A DNA stretch of 64,000 bases from Candidatus Leptofilum gracile. GTDB lineage: Bacteria; Chloroflexota; Anaerolineae; Promineifilales; Promineifilaceae. Of the stretch, positions 49,679-59,400 are shown piece after piece. The translations under genes were made by a program, and so were the position numbers. Under the pieces are notes generated by a model. The model worked only from the letters and a program-made list of their open reading frames with translations, did no database searches and was not told the DNA's origin. Position 1 is the stretch's first letter. Each line of letters starts with the position of its first letter. The DNA lies in NCBI GenBank assembly GCA_016713825.1, contig JADJOJ010000001.1, positions 434,001-498,000 of the forward strand, in the 5' to 3' direction.

Positions 49679-51151
49679 CTATTCAGCCATCAAGTAAGCA
49701 TCTACGGCCGTTCCCACTCCTCGCCCCTCATTAATCGCCCACACAACCAAACTTTGCCCGCGCCGGGCATCACCCGCCGCAAACACGCCGGGGACGTTGG
49801 TGGTGTAACGGCCGTATTCCGCCTCAATATTGGTCCGAGGGCCAGTCTCCACGCCAAACTGCTGCGCCAATGTTTGTTCCGGGCCACGGAAGCCCAGCGC
49901 CAGCAGCACCAGCTGCGCCGCCCAGGTTTGCGTCGTGCCGGGAATCTCTTCCAGTTTTGGGCGTCCGCCGTTTTCCGCCGGGAGCCAGCGCACGTTGACC
50001 GTTTCCAGCGCCTGCAAGTTGCCCTGCTCGTCGCCAATAAACCGCTTGGTCATGATGCCATATTCGCGCGGATCTTCGCCGAAAACGGCCGTTGCCTCTT
50101 CCTGCCCGTAATCCATCTTGTAAATCCTGGGCCACTGCGGCCACGGATTGTTGGCCGCGCGCACCATGGGCGGCATCTCCATAATCTCGAACTGCACCAG
50201 GCTGTCGCAGCCGTGCCGCAGCGAGGTGGCCACGCAGTCCGTCCCCGTGTCGCCGCCGCCGATGACCACGACGTCTTTGCCTCCGGCAAAAACGGGCAGT
50301 GTTTCATATGCGCCATCCAGCACCATTTTGGTGTTGCCGTGCAAAAACTCCATCGCAAAATGAATGCCGTTCAGCTCCCGCCCCGGCACGGGCAGGTCGT
50401 TGGGCTGGGTGGCCCCGGTACACAGCACGATGGCGTCGAACTGCTCTTGCAGTTCAGCCGCCGTCACGTCTCGCCCCACCTCTGTGTTTGTCACAAACTG
50501 GATGCCCGCCTCGGCCAGCAAGTCGATGCGGCGCTGCACCAGCTTTTTGTCTAGCTTCATGTTGGGAATGCCGTACATCAGCAGCCCGCCGATGCGGTCC
50601 GCCCGCTCAAAGACGGTGACATGATGCCCGGCCTTGTTCAGCTCGTCGGCGGCGGCCAGCCCAGCCGGACCGGAACCAATCACCGCCACCGTTTTGCCGG
50701 TGCGCTGGGACGGCGTGTTGGGCGTCACCCAGCCTTCGTCAAAGGCGCGTTCGATGATGGCAAACTCAATCTGCTTGATCGTCACCGCCGGGTCGTGGAT
50801 GCCCAGGGTGCAGGCCGCTTCGCACGGCGCGGGGCAGACCAGCCCGGTGAATTCGGGAAAGTTGTTGGTGCGGCTGAGCCGTTCGTACGCCTCGCGCCAC
50901 AGCCCGCGATACACCAGATCGTTCCACTCCGGGATGAGGTTGTTGATCGGGCAGCCAGAGGTCATGCCGTTCAAAATCGTCCCTTTGTGGCAAAAGGGAA
51001 TGCCGCAATCCATGCAGCGCGCCGCCTGCTGGTTCAGCCTTTCCTCTGGCAAATGCAGGTGGATGGGCTCCCAATCGTGAATACGTTCTTTGAACGGCCG
51101 TTCCCCCGCCGCCTCTCGCTTAAACTCTAAAAATCCTGTTGGCTTGGCCAT
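49679..51151 (-). CDS. gltD: glutamate synthase small subunit
   Basis: The 490-residue flavoprotein supplies electrons from NADPH to GltB. N-terminal cysteines in AARCMDCGIPFCHKG and SGCPINNLIPEW bind [4Fe-4S] clusters. The FAD site is VIGSGPAGLAAADELN near residue 153, the NADPH site VVIGGGDTGTDCVA, and the closing motif GVFAAGDARRGQSLVVW. GGAGGGG precedes the ATG at 51151. It follows gltB by about 95 bases (repeat-like CACCTGATCACC). Its last roughly 120 bases occur as six degraded direct copies in the preceding 10 kb, and the accessory region abuts its stop codon. Confidence 0.96.
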   Translation of the reverse strand: MAKPTGFLEFKREAAGERPFKERIHDWEPIHLHLPEERLNQQAARCMDCGIPFCHKGTILNGMTSGCPINNLIPEWNDLVYRGLWREAYERLSRTNNFPEFTGLVCPAPCEAACTLGIHDPAVTIKQIEFAIIERAFDEGWVTPNTPSQRTGKTVAVIGSGPAGLAAADELNKAGHHVTVFERADRIGGLLMYGIPNMKLDKKLVQRRIDLLAEAGIQFVTNTEVGRDVTAAELQEQFDAIVLCTGATQPNDLPVPGRELNGIHFAMEFLHGNTKMVLDGAYETLPVFAGGKDVVVIGGGDTGTDCVATSLRHGCDSLVQFEIMEMPPMVRAANNPWPQWPRIYKMDYGQEEATAVFGEDPREYGIMTKRFIGDEQGNLQALETVNVRWLPAENGGRPKLEEIPGTTQTWAAQLVLLALGFRGPEQTLAQQFGVETGPRTNIEAEYGRYTTNVPGVFAAGDARRGQSLVVWAINEGRGVGTAVDAYLMAE

Positions 51152-51246
51152 AATCCCCTCCGGGGTGGGAAAGTGTTCAAGTATTCCAGTGTCAGGTGTT
51201 CACGTAGAAACTTGAACACCTAAAACCTGATCACCTGATCACTTAC

Positions 51247-54200
51247 TTACATCTTCACCAACTGCTGCTGGCTCACCTTAAACGCTTCCATCGCCAACGC
51301 GTCGCCCGTCAGGTCGCTGTCGTGGCGGACCTGGTTGAACGCTTGCAGCATCAGCTTGTAGTCGCGCGGCATTACCTTGACAAAGTGGCGCACCACGTTG
51401 TCCCACATGCACAAAATTTTCCAGGCCAGGTCGCTGTGCGTGGCCTGGGCGTGGGCAAAAATCATCGCCTCCAGCTCGTCGATGTCGGCGGCGCTGCTGA
51501 CCGGTTCCAGGTCTACCATTTCGCGATTACACCGCTCGTGGAAACGGCCGTCCCAATCCAGCACATACGCCACGCCACCAGACATGCCCGCGGCAAAGTT
51601 GCGCCCCGTGCGGCCCAAAACCACCACGCGGCCGCCCGTCATGTATTCGCAGCCGTGGTCGCCCACGCCTTCCACAACGGCCGTTGCCCCCGAATTGCGC
51701 ACGCCAAACCGCTCACCCGCCACGCCGCGAATGAACGCCGTGCCGCCCGTCGCCCCGTACAGCGCCACGTTGCCAATGATGATGTTCTGCTCGGCGGCAA
51801 AGGTCGCTTCTTCCGGCGGATAAATTTCTAGCTTGCCGCCAGACAGCCCCTTGCCCACGTAATCATTGGCGTCACCCGCCAATTCCAGCGTCAGCCCCTG
51901 CGGGATAAACGCGCCAAAGCTTTGCCCCGCCGAGCCGTTGAACTTGAGGCGAATCGTATCTTCGGCCAGGCCAAACATGCCGTGGCGACGGGTAATGGCG
52001 CTGCCCAGCGTGGTGCCCACGGTGCGGTGCTCATTGCCGATGAGGAACTCGCCGCGCACCGGCGTGCCGTCTGCCAGGGCAGGCTGGCAATAGTTGAGCA
52101 GCATCAACTGGTCCAGCGTTTCTTCCAGGCCGTGATCTTGGGGATGTTTGCGGCCGTTTGCCAGCAAATGCCCCACGTTCTCGTCCTGGTTCGGCCGGTA
52201 CAAAACGGGCGTCAAATCAATCCCTTGCAGCTTCCAATGGTTGATCGCCTCGCTCACCTCCAGCCGGTCGGTGCGCCCCACCATCTCGTCGATGGTGCGG
52301 AAGCCCAGCTCAGCCATCAGCTCACGCATGTCCTGGGCAATGAACTGCATAAAGTTCACCACATGCTGCGGATCGCCCGTGAAGTTTTTGCGCAGCTCCG
52401 GGTTTTGCGTGGCCACGCCCACCGGGCAGGTGTCCAGATGGCAAACGCGCATCATGATGCAGCCCAGCGACACCAGCGGCGCGGTGGCAAAGCCAAACTC
52501 CTCCGCCCCCAGCAAAGCAGCGATGACCACATCACGACCGGTTTTGAGCTGGCCGTCCGTTTCCACCACCACCCGGTTGCGCAGGCCGTTGAGCAGCAGC
52601 GTCTGGTGTGTCTCCGCCACGCCCAGCTCCCACGGCAAGCCCGCGTGTTTGATGCTGGTTTGCGGCGAAGCGCCCGTACCGCCATCGTGCCCGCTGATGA
52701 GAATGACATCGGCATGACCCTTGGCCACCCCGGCGGCAATCGTGCCCACGCCCACTTCAGAGACGAGCTTCACGTTAATGCGCGCCTGCGGATTGGCGTT
52801 TTTCAGGTCAAAAATGAGCTGCGCCAAATCTTCGATGGAGTAGATGTCGTGGTGCGGCGGTGGGGAGATCAGCCCCACGCCAGGGGTGGAGTGGCGCACG
52901 CGGGCAATCCACGGGTACACCTTGCGTCCGGGCAGCTGGCCGCCTTCACCCGGCTTGGCCCCCTGCGCCATTTTGATCTGAATTTCCTGCGCTTCGGTGA
53001 GGTATTGGATGGTGACGCCAAAACGGCCGCTTGCCACCTGTTTAATTGCCGAATTGCGCGAATCGCCGTTTTTGTCCCGCACGTAGCGGGCCGGGTCTTC
53101 GCCCCCTCGCCGGTGTTGCTCTTGCCGCCGATGCGGTTCATGGCCACGGCCAGCGCCTCGTGCGCCTCTTTGCTAATCGAGCCGTAAGACATCGCCCCGG
53201 TTTTGAAGCGGCGGCAAATTGATTCGACCGATTCCACCTCGTCCAGCGGCACGGGCTGGCCCGCATTTTTGAACTGGAGCAGGCCGCGCAGCGTGGCAAA
53301 CTGGTGCGACCGGTCGTTGACGTCAGCGGCGTATTTTTTGTAGGTGGCGTAATCGCCGTTGCGCACGGCGTGCTGCAAATGGTGTACCGTGGTGGGGTTG
53401 AACAGATGGTATTCGCCTTCTTCGCGGTACTGGTATTTGCCCCCGGCGGGCAGGGCGCTGCTGTGGTTGTGAGAAGACGGCCGTTTCGGAAACGCCTGCT
53501 CGTGGCGCATCTGCACCTCTTTGGCCACCAGGTGAATGTCTGACCCCTGAATGCGGCTAAGCATGCCGGTGAAATATTTGGCGACGAGTTCAGAATGCAG
53601 CCCCAGCGCCTCAAAAATTTGCGCACCCCGGTAGCTTTGGATGGTAGAGATGCCCATCTTGGACAAAATTTTCACCACGCCGTTGACCACTGCCTTGATA
53701 TACTTCTTCTCCGCTTCATGGTACGGCACATCCACCAACAGCCGCTTGCGGATGAGGTCGCGCAGGGTGGCGTAGGCCAGGTACGGATTGATGGCATCCG
53801 CGCCGTAGCCCAGCAGCACGGCAAAATGGTGCACCTCGCGCGGCTCGCCCGACTCCACGATGAGACTCACCTGGGTGCGCGTGCCCTGGCGGATGAGGTG
53901 GTGGTGCAGGCCAGCCGTGGCCAGCAGCGCCGGAATCCCGGCACGGCTCTGGCTCAGCCCCAAATCGGACAAAATCAACAAATTTGCGCCGTTGGCGATT
54001 GCCTCGTCCCCGGCCATAAATAGCCGGGCTAAAGCGGCTTCCAGGCCGTGGCCGCCTTCGTCTACGTCGTAGAGGATGGACAGCGTGTGCGCCTTGAAGC
54101 CACCCTTGGAGGAGTTCGCATCCTCAGATGCGAACCGGGCATCTGAGGATGCCCGCTCCTCCAGTTTTGCGGACTGCAAATGCTTCAACCGGGCCAGCGC

Positions 54201-56012
54201 CTCGTCGGTCAAAATGGGGTGCGGCAGGCTGATCTGGCGGCAGCTGGCGGCTTGCGGGTTTAGCAGGTTGGCTTCGCTGCCCAGCAAGGTTTCGGTGCTG
54301 GTCACCAGCTCCTCACGGATGGCATCTAGCGGCGGGTTGGTGACCTGGGCAAACAGCTGCTTAAAGTAGCTGTACAGCGGCTGCGGCTTGTCGGACAGCA
54401 CGGCCAGCGGCGTGTCGTCCCCCATCGAGCCAAGCGCTTCTTTGCCGTCGCGGGCCATCGGGGCGATGATCATGCGCAAATCTTCAAAGGTGTAGCCGAA
54501 CGCTTTTTGGTGCTGCAAAACGGCGTCTTCGGTGTGCAAATACACGGCCGTTTCCGACTGTTCTAAATTGGCCACGGAGGGCAAATCGGCCAGTTTGATC
54601 CGGTTTTCGGCGAGCCAGGTTTGGTACGGCCGTTCCCCGGCAATCTGCTTCTTCAGCTCTTCGTCGCCGACGATGCGGCCCAGGCTGGTATCCACCAGCA
54701 GCATCCGGCCTGGCTCCAGGCGGCCTTTGTAGGCGACATTGGCCGGGTCGATATTCAGCACGCCCACCTCAGAGGCCATGATCACCAGGCCATCCTTGGT
54801 AGCGATGTAGCGAGACGGCCGTAACCCGTTCCGGTCCAAAACCGCGCCCACCACCGTGCCATCGGTGAAGCCAATGGCGGCGGGGCCGTCCCACGGCTCC
54901 ATCAGGTGGCTGTGGTATTCGTAAAAGGCGCGCTTTTCTGGCGACATGTGGGCGTGTTTGTCCCACGGTTCGGGAATCATCATCATGACAGCGTGGGGCA
55001 AAGAGCGGCCAGACAGTACCAGGAATTCCAGAGCGTTATCCAGCATCCCGGTGTCGCTGCCGTCTTCATCGACGATAGGCAGCACCTTGTCCAGCTCGTC
55101 GTCGAACAGGTGGCTGGCAAAGAGCGCTTCACGCGCCTTAAACCAGTTGACGTTGCCGCGAATGGTGTTGATTTCGCCGTTGTGGATGACGGTGCGGTAC
55201 GGATGGGCCCGCTTCCAGCTGGGGAAGGTGTTGGTGCTAAAGCGGGAGTGTACCAGGGCCAGCGCCGCTTTCAGCGTCGGGTCGCTGAGGTCGGGGAAAT
55301 AATCTTGCAGCTGCTCAGACAGCAGCATGCCTTTGTAGACGATGGTGCGGCCAGACAGGCTGGGGATGTAGAAGTTGTCGCCACCGACGAGGGGGGTGAT
55401 CTCTTTTTCGGCGCGGCGGCGGATGATAAACAGCTTGCGCTCCCAGGCCAGGGGATCGTCCTGGCTTAAATATTGCTTTTGGATGAATAGTTGGCGGATG
55501 AAGGGTTCCCCGGAAACGGCCGTTGCCCCCAGCCCCTGGTTACAGGTTGGCACCGTGCGCCAGCCCAGCAGCTGCTGTCCCTCTTCGGCGATGATGCGGG
55601 CCAGCGCTTGTTCGCATTGCTGTCGCTGGGCGACATCTTGGGGCAGGAAGATCATGCCCACGCCGTAGTCGCCCGGCTGGGGGAGGGTAAAACCAAGTTG
55701 TTCTGTTTGTATTTGGAAAAATTGATGGGGAATCTGGAGCATGACGCTCGCGCCGTCGCCGGTGGTGGCTTCGGCACCTTTGGCACCGCGATGGGTGAGT
55801 CGGCACAAAATGGTCAGGGCTTGCTGGATGATGTCGTGAGACGGCCGTCCCTGCACATCGACCACAAACCCCATGCCACAGGCATCCCGCTCAAACTGGG
55901 GATCATACATACCTTGCTTTTGGGGAAATCCAGTTGATCGACGCTGGTCACTTTCCGCTAACGCGACCTGGCCTGTTTCCACTGAAGCCTGTGATGCTTG
56001 AACCTTCTTCAT
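51247..56012 (-). CDS. gltB: glutamate synthase large subunit, frame broken once at a G-run
   Basis: The roughly 1588-residue enzyme makes two glutamates from glutamine and 2-oxoglutarate. After a propeptide, the Ntn nucleophile is Cys45 in RDACGMGFV; the glutaminase domain extends to about residue 430. The central domain and the FMN synthase domain (TGEGGEDPARY...SGHDGGTGASP) follow, with the 3Fe-4S motif GCIMMRVCHLDTCPVGVAT and a C-terminal GXGXG beta-helix. The frame shifts near 53100: the DNA has five G where six would give GEGGEDPARYVRDKNGDS. This is an essential-type gene, so an indel error is most likely. A palindrome is translated in frame at about residues 615-632. GAGGAGAGG precedes the ATG. 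Confidence 0.95.
54103..54170. repeat. GCATCCTCAGATGC palindromic repeat translated inside gltB
   Basis: GCATCCTCAGATGCGAACC and GGGCATCTGAGGATGC are inverted and flanked by GGAGGAG/CTCCTCC arms. They are read in frame as RASSDARFASEDANSSK between SAKLEE and KGGFKAHTLSILYD. Confidence 0.85.
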
Positions 56013-56687
56013 GATTTCCTCTCCTCATCGGCGTGTGTACTGTTGTGCAGTACGGCTGTTCATTTGTAAAAGGGCCTTTCTTCACCTTCTGCCAAAAGGT
56101 AAAGACGCCAAACGCCCAACACAGGTGGTGTGTGGGCAAATATTTCTATGAAAGCAGGCAACAAAACAAAAGCGTAGGTTGCTGCGATAAAATACGTGAT
56201 TCCGTTGGTGGTTTTTTACCGCTGTTGAAAGGTCTTCCCTACCCTTGTTGAATCTCAGCGGTATTTCTTCCTTAAATGCAAGTAAAAAAAGTATACAAAA
56301 TCAGGCGTCCGCTTGTGATCGGTAAGTTTGTACAAGATTAAGCGGACAATGATTAGGCGATTTGTGAATTTTTACGCATACATGGCATTTTATGTAAAAT
56401 TAACCCCGTGGAGTCGGTGCATTATGTTAAGTTCTACAGGAGGTTTTGTACAGTATCCACAATCGCTGGGAAAAAAGTTTCGGTTAATTTTCCGGGGAAA
56501 GGCGGATTGACTTGAGGCGCGTTGGCAGTTAGAGTTGTGAGCAATCAAATAAATTTTGGCCGTGACGCCTCTTGGGAAAGCAATCTTGCTATTTGCCCGA
56601 GGGGCGTTTTTATTTCCCGAATGGAAGCGGGGGTACGGCCGTTTTTCATCATTGTTGTTGTAAGACGAGAAACAAGGAGAGGAACTG
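56013..56687. other. gltB/amt divergent intergenic region
   Basis: No gene is visible in these 675 bases. The left part must hold the gltB promoter (minus strand) and the right part the amt promoter and leader. An ACGCCTC...GAGGGGCGTTTTTA hairpin lies at 56562-56613, and one ACGGCCGT at about 56635. Confidence 0.6.
56562..56613 (+). terminator. leader hairpin with T-run ahead of amt
   Basis: GACGCCTC...GGG pairs with CCC...GAGGGGCGT, followed by TTTTTAT, about 75 bases before the amt start. It could act as an attenuator in the amt leader; a similar GACGCCT...AGGCGTC hairpin lies in the glnN leader. Confidence 0.55.
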
Positions 56688-58037
56688 ATGGAGTATAAGA
56701 TTCACCACCGTTTTGGCCGTGTAGCGTTTTCCGCCCTGGCCCTGGCTTTAAGCTTTGCCCTGGTCAACAAGGTCATGGCGCAAGAAATTACGCCGATGGA
56801 CGAACTGGCATTCGCCATCGACAACCTGACAATGTTCATTTGCGCGGTGCTGGTGCTGTTTATGCAGGCTGGTTTTGCCCTGGTAGAAGCCGGGTTCAAC
56901 AGCAGCAAAAACACCATCAACATTCTGTTCAAAAACGTCATGGACATGTGCGTAGGGGCCATCCTCTACTTCCTGGTTGGGTATGGCATCATGTACAGCG
57001 GCGCCGCAAATGGCATCATCGGCTTTGCCGGGATGGGCATTCCGGCGCAGAGCGCTATCGATTTGGGCTACCTGCCCCACTTCCAGACAGACTTTCTGTT
57101 TCAGGTTGCTTTTGCGGCCACGGCGGCCACCATCGTTTCTGGCGCGGTTGCGGGTCGTATCCAGTTCCGGGCTTACCTGATCTACAGCGCCGTTCTTACC
57201 GCGCTCATCTACCCAATTGCCGGTTTTTGGCAGTGGGGCGGCGGCTGGCTGTCTGAAATGGGTTTCCATGATTTTGCTGGCTCCTTGATTGTGCATTCCG
57301 TGGGTGGTTTTGCCGGTTTGGCTGGGGCGATTGTATTGGGGCCACGAATCGGCCGTTTCAACAAAGACGGTTCGGCCAACACCATGCCTGGGCACGACAT
57401 TACGGCCGCTACGCTGGGTGTATTCATTCTTATCATCGGCTGGTTTGGCTTTAACCCTGGTTCGGTGCTGGCCATGAACGGTACGGCCAACACCATCGCC
57501 GTGGCCACGGTCGCCGTCAACACCTTCCTGGCTGGCTGTGCGGGTGGCGTATTGGCCACCATCGCTTCCACCTTCTTGAACAATGGCAAGCCAGACCTGG
57601 GCTTTGCCCTGAACGGCATCCTGGCCGGTTTGGTGGGCATTACGGCCAATGCTGATGTGGTAACCAACGTATCTGCGCTCGTCATTGGGGCTATTGCGGG
57701 TGTGCTGGTTGTGGCGGGTATGCTTTTGCTGGAAAAAGTGAAAATTGATGATCCGGTCGGGGCGTGGCCTGTACACGGTCTGTGCGGCATCTGGGGGGGT
57801 ATTGCCACCGGGTTGTTCAGCGATTCTGCCACGTTGGGTGTGCAGCTGCTGGGTTCGGCCGTTTACGCTGGCTGGTCTTTCGTCACGATGTTTGGTGTGT
57901 TCTACCTCATGAAGCTGGTGGGCGTTCTGCGCGTGACTGAAGCCGAAGAGTTGGAAGGTTTGGACATTTCCGAGCACGGTGCGGTGAATTACCCAGAATT
58001 TGGACCTTCTCTGGCCCCCAGCCCCAGCACTGACTAA
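56688..58037 (+). CDS. amt: ammonium transporter
   Basis: The 449-residue protein has an N-terminal signal-like helix and then the Amt core of 11 helices. Family motifs include MFICAVLVLFMQAGFALVEAG near residue 45, FNSSKNTINILFKNVMDM, DFAGSLIVHSVGGFAGLAGA near residue 203, GWFGFNPGS and DDPVGAWPVHGLCGIWGG with the pore His. It conducts NH3/NH4+ into the cell. GGAGAGGAAC precedes the ATG. No glnK is adjacent. Together with gltBD and glnN it forms a nitrogen-uptake and assimilation block. A strong terminator follows at 58065. Confidence 0.95.
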   Translation: MEYKIHHRFGRVAFSALALALSFALVNKVMAQEITPMDELAFAIDNLTMFICAVLVLFMQAGFALVEAGFNSSKNTINILFKNVMDMCVGAILYFLVGYGIMYSGAANGIIGFAGMGIPAQSAIDLGYLPHFQTDFLFQVAFAATAATIVSGAVAGRIQFRAYLIYSAVLTALIYPIAGFWQWGGGWLSEMGFHDFAGSLIVHSVGGFAGLAGAIVLGPRIGRFNKDGSANTMPGHDITAATLGVFILIIGWFGFNPGSVLAMNGTANTIAVATVAVNTFLAGCAGGVLATIASTFLNNGKPDLGFALNGILAGLVGITANADVVTNVSALVIGAIAGVLVVAGMLLLEKVKIDDPVGAWPVHGLCGIWGGIATGLFSDSATLGVQLLGSAVYAGWSFVTMFGVFYLMKLVGVLRVTEAEELEGLDISEHGAVNYPEFGPSLAPSPSTD

Positions 58038-58064
58038 GATTTTTTGGTAACTGCGTTGCATATC

Positions 58065-58109
58065 AAAGAGGTCGGGCATTTGCTAAATGCTCGGCCTCTT
58101 TCTTTTTTT
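58065..58109 (+). terminator. strong terminator after amt
   Basis: AAAGAGG.CGGGCATTT pairs with AAATGCTCGGCCTCTTT around GCT, followed by CTTTTTTTG. It ends about 18 bases before the start codon of the next gene and just ahead of its ribosome site. Confidence 0.85.
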
Positions 58110-58126
58110 GGGTCAGGAGGTGTGGA

Positions 58127-59125
58127 ATGATACAATTTTCAGCTGAGGAATCGTCATTTGCCCGAACTACAGGCGAGCTTATGAAGGTAACTGTTGAACG
58201 AAACACGGCCGATGATTCATACGGCCGTTCCTATCCCTACATTGCCCGCGTAGAAATTGTTTCTGCTACCATGAATGCTGGCACCGTGTACCAAATTCCC
58301 GTGTTTGTGGAATACACCGGCCTGCAAAAAACGTTTGGCGTGGATGTATGTGGTTTCCGCGTAACGGCCAAACATCCCCAACAGCTCATCGAGCCGCTCA
58401 CCCGTTTGCTCCATGCCCTGGTCAATGCCGCTCGCCTGCCCAGTTATGTTTTTATTGCCCGCCGGGCCCGCGCCGTTTTCCCCGTCTACACCATCGACAA
58501 CGAGGTGATGGCTATCACCAAAAATGGTCCGTACTTTAAACATGTGGAGCTGGCCAAGGTGCGGGAATATTTGACCGATTTTTTGCACCAGGTCGGTATT
58601 TTGGGCGAGAAGGGGCTCAGCGACAAGCTGCACGTGCGCGGCATCAGCCAATCGACGCTGGGGCTGCGACGGCCGATTTTTTACCTCAAAAAGCGGGTGA
58701 TTGGCCAAACCGACTTTTGGGCCCCCGTCTTTCAGGCGGCCGATGGCAAAACCATTTTCACCTACGCCGTCAACCAGCGCCGCGCCGTACCCAAAGCCAA
58801 CGGCATGGAGGTGCTGGATTTGTGGGAACTGGTGGCGGAAAAGCTCATTGCCGACGGCCGTTTACAAACCAAGTTCGATCTGCGCCCAGACCGGCTGTAC
58901 GCCACCCATTGGGAAGAGATGAAGGGACATTTGTACGAGGAACGGCCGTTGCTGATTGATCAAACAGAAATGCCCCGCTTCCGTGATGGCCTGCACTGGC
59001 TGGCCCTGGAAACGCGCCCCGACGAAGAGCGGTTTGGCCTCTTCCTGGGCCGTTCGGCCGAAGACCTGGCCGCACGCATCAAATTAGATTTCCACCGGCG
59101 CGGCTTGTTAGGCGAGCATGATTGA
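58127..59125 (+). CDS. uncharacterised protein between amt and glnN
   Basis: The 332-residue soluble protein has no signal peptide or membrane helix and no motif I recognise. The N-terminal half has beta-rich SYPYIARVEIVSATMNAGTVYQIP. The middle has RARAVFPVYTIDNEVMAITKNGPYFKHVELAKVREYLTDF. The C-terminal part is rich in Arg/Lys/Glu helices with LDLWELVAEKLIADGRL. GTCAGGAGGTG is a strong ribosome site. The gene sits right behind the amt terminator, so it is read through at low level or has a start I cannot see. Its place between amt and glnN suggests a link to nitrogen control, but nothing in the protein proves it. Confidence 0.7.
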   Translation: MIQFSAEESSFARTTGELMKVTVERNTADDSYGRSYPYIARVEIVSATMNAGTVYQIPVFVEYTGLQKTFGVDVCGFRVTAKHPQQLIEPLTRLLHALVNAARLPSYVFIARRARAVFPVYTIDNEVMAITKNGPYFKHVELAKVREYLTDFLHQVGILGEKGLSDKLHVRGISQSTLGLRRPIFYLKKRVIGQTDFWAPVFQAADGKTIFTYAVNQRRAVPKANGMEVLDLWELVAEKLIADGRLQTKFDLRPDRLYATHWEEMKGHLYEERPLLIDQTEMPRFRDGLHWLALETRPDEERFGLFLGRSAEDLAARIKLDFHRRGLLGEHD

Positions 59126-59180
59126 GCCATTTGGATAGTTTGCACAAAGAATGAACGGCCGTTTTACCACAAACTACAGT

Positions 59181-59209
59181 TTGACGAACCCCCACCTCAT
59201 CGCTACAAT
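59181..59209 (+). promoter_or_regulatory. sigma-70 promoter of glnN
   Basis: TTGACG (59181-59186) and TACAAT (59204-59209) are exactly 17 bases apart. A start near 59217 gives a leader of about 185 bases containing the hairpin at 59243-59298. Confidence 0.8.
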
Positions 59210-59242
59210 AGTCAGCTTGTAATCAAAATACCTGAAAGGCCA

Positions 59243-59298
59243 AGACGCCTCGCCAGAAAACCCAGCCGGGAATTCTGTGCGTAGGCGTCTTTTTTGTT
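59243..59298 (+). terminator. leader terminator/attenuator of glnN
   Basis: AAGACGCCT pairs with AGGCGTCTT and is followed by TTTTTG. The 35-base loop contains further short pairings (CAGAA...TTCTG). It lies about 100 bases before the glnN start, so premature termination could control glnN. Confidence 0.65.
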
Positions 59299-59400
59299 GG
59301 AAAAACCAAACAGCACAGGTTTCACCCAAATTATTTTTAGTGCCTGCGGGAAGTTTTTTAGCCATTTTGCCTATCCAAAATTTTTTGAGGAGATTTTACA

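Noticed and set aside
53095..53105. Programmed frameshift in gltB
   Set aside because: The break is a G5 where G6 is needed, with no slippery heptamer or stimulatory structure noted. Similar breaks are common in this window.
56748..58079. 443-residue minus-strand open frame opposite amt
   Set aside because: Shadow of amt: composition is His/Gln/Arg-rich noise and there is no ribosome site.
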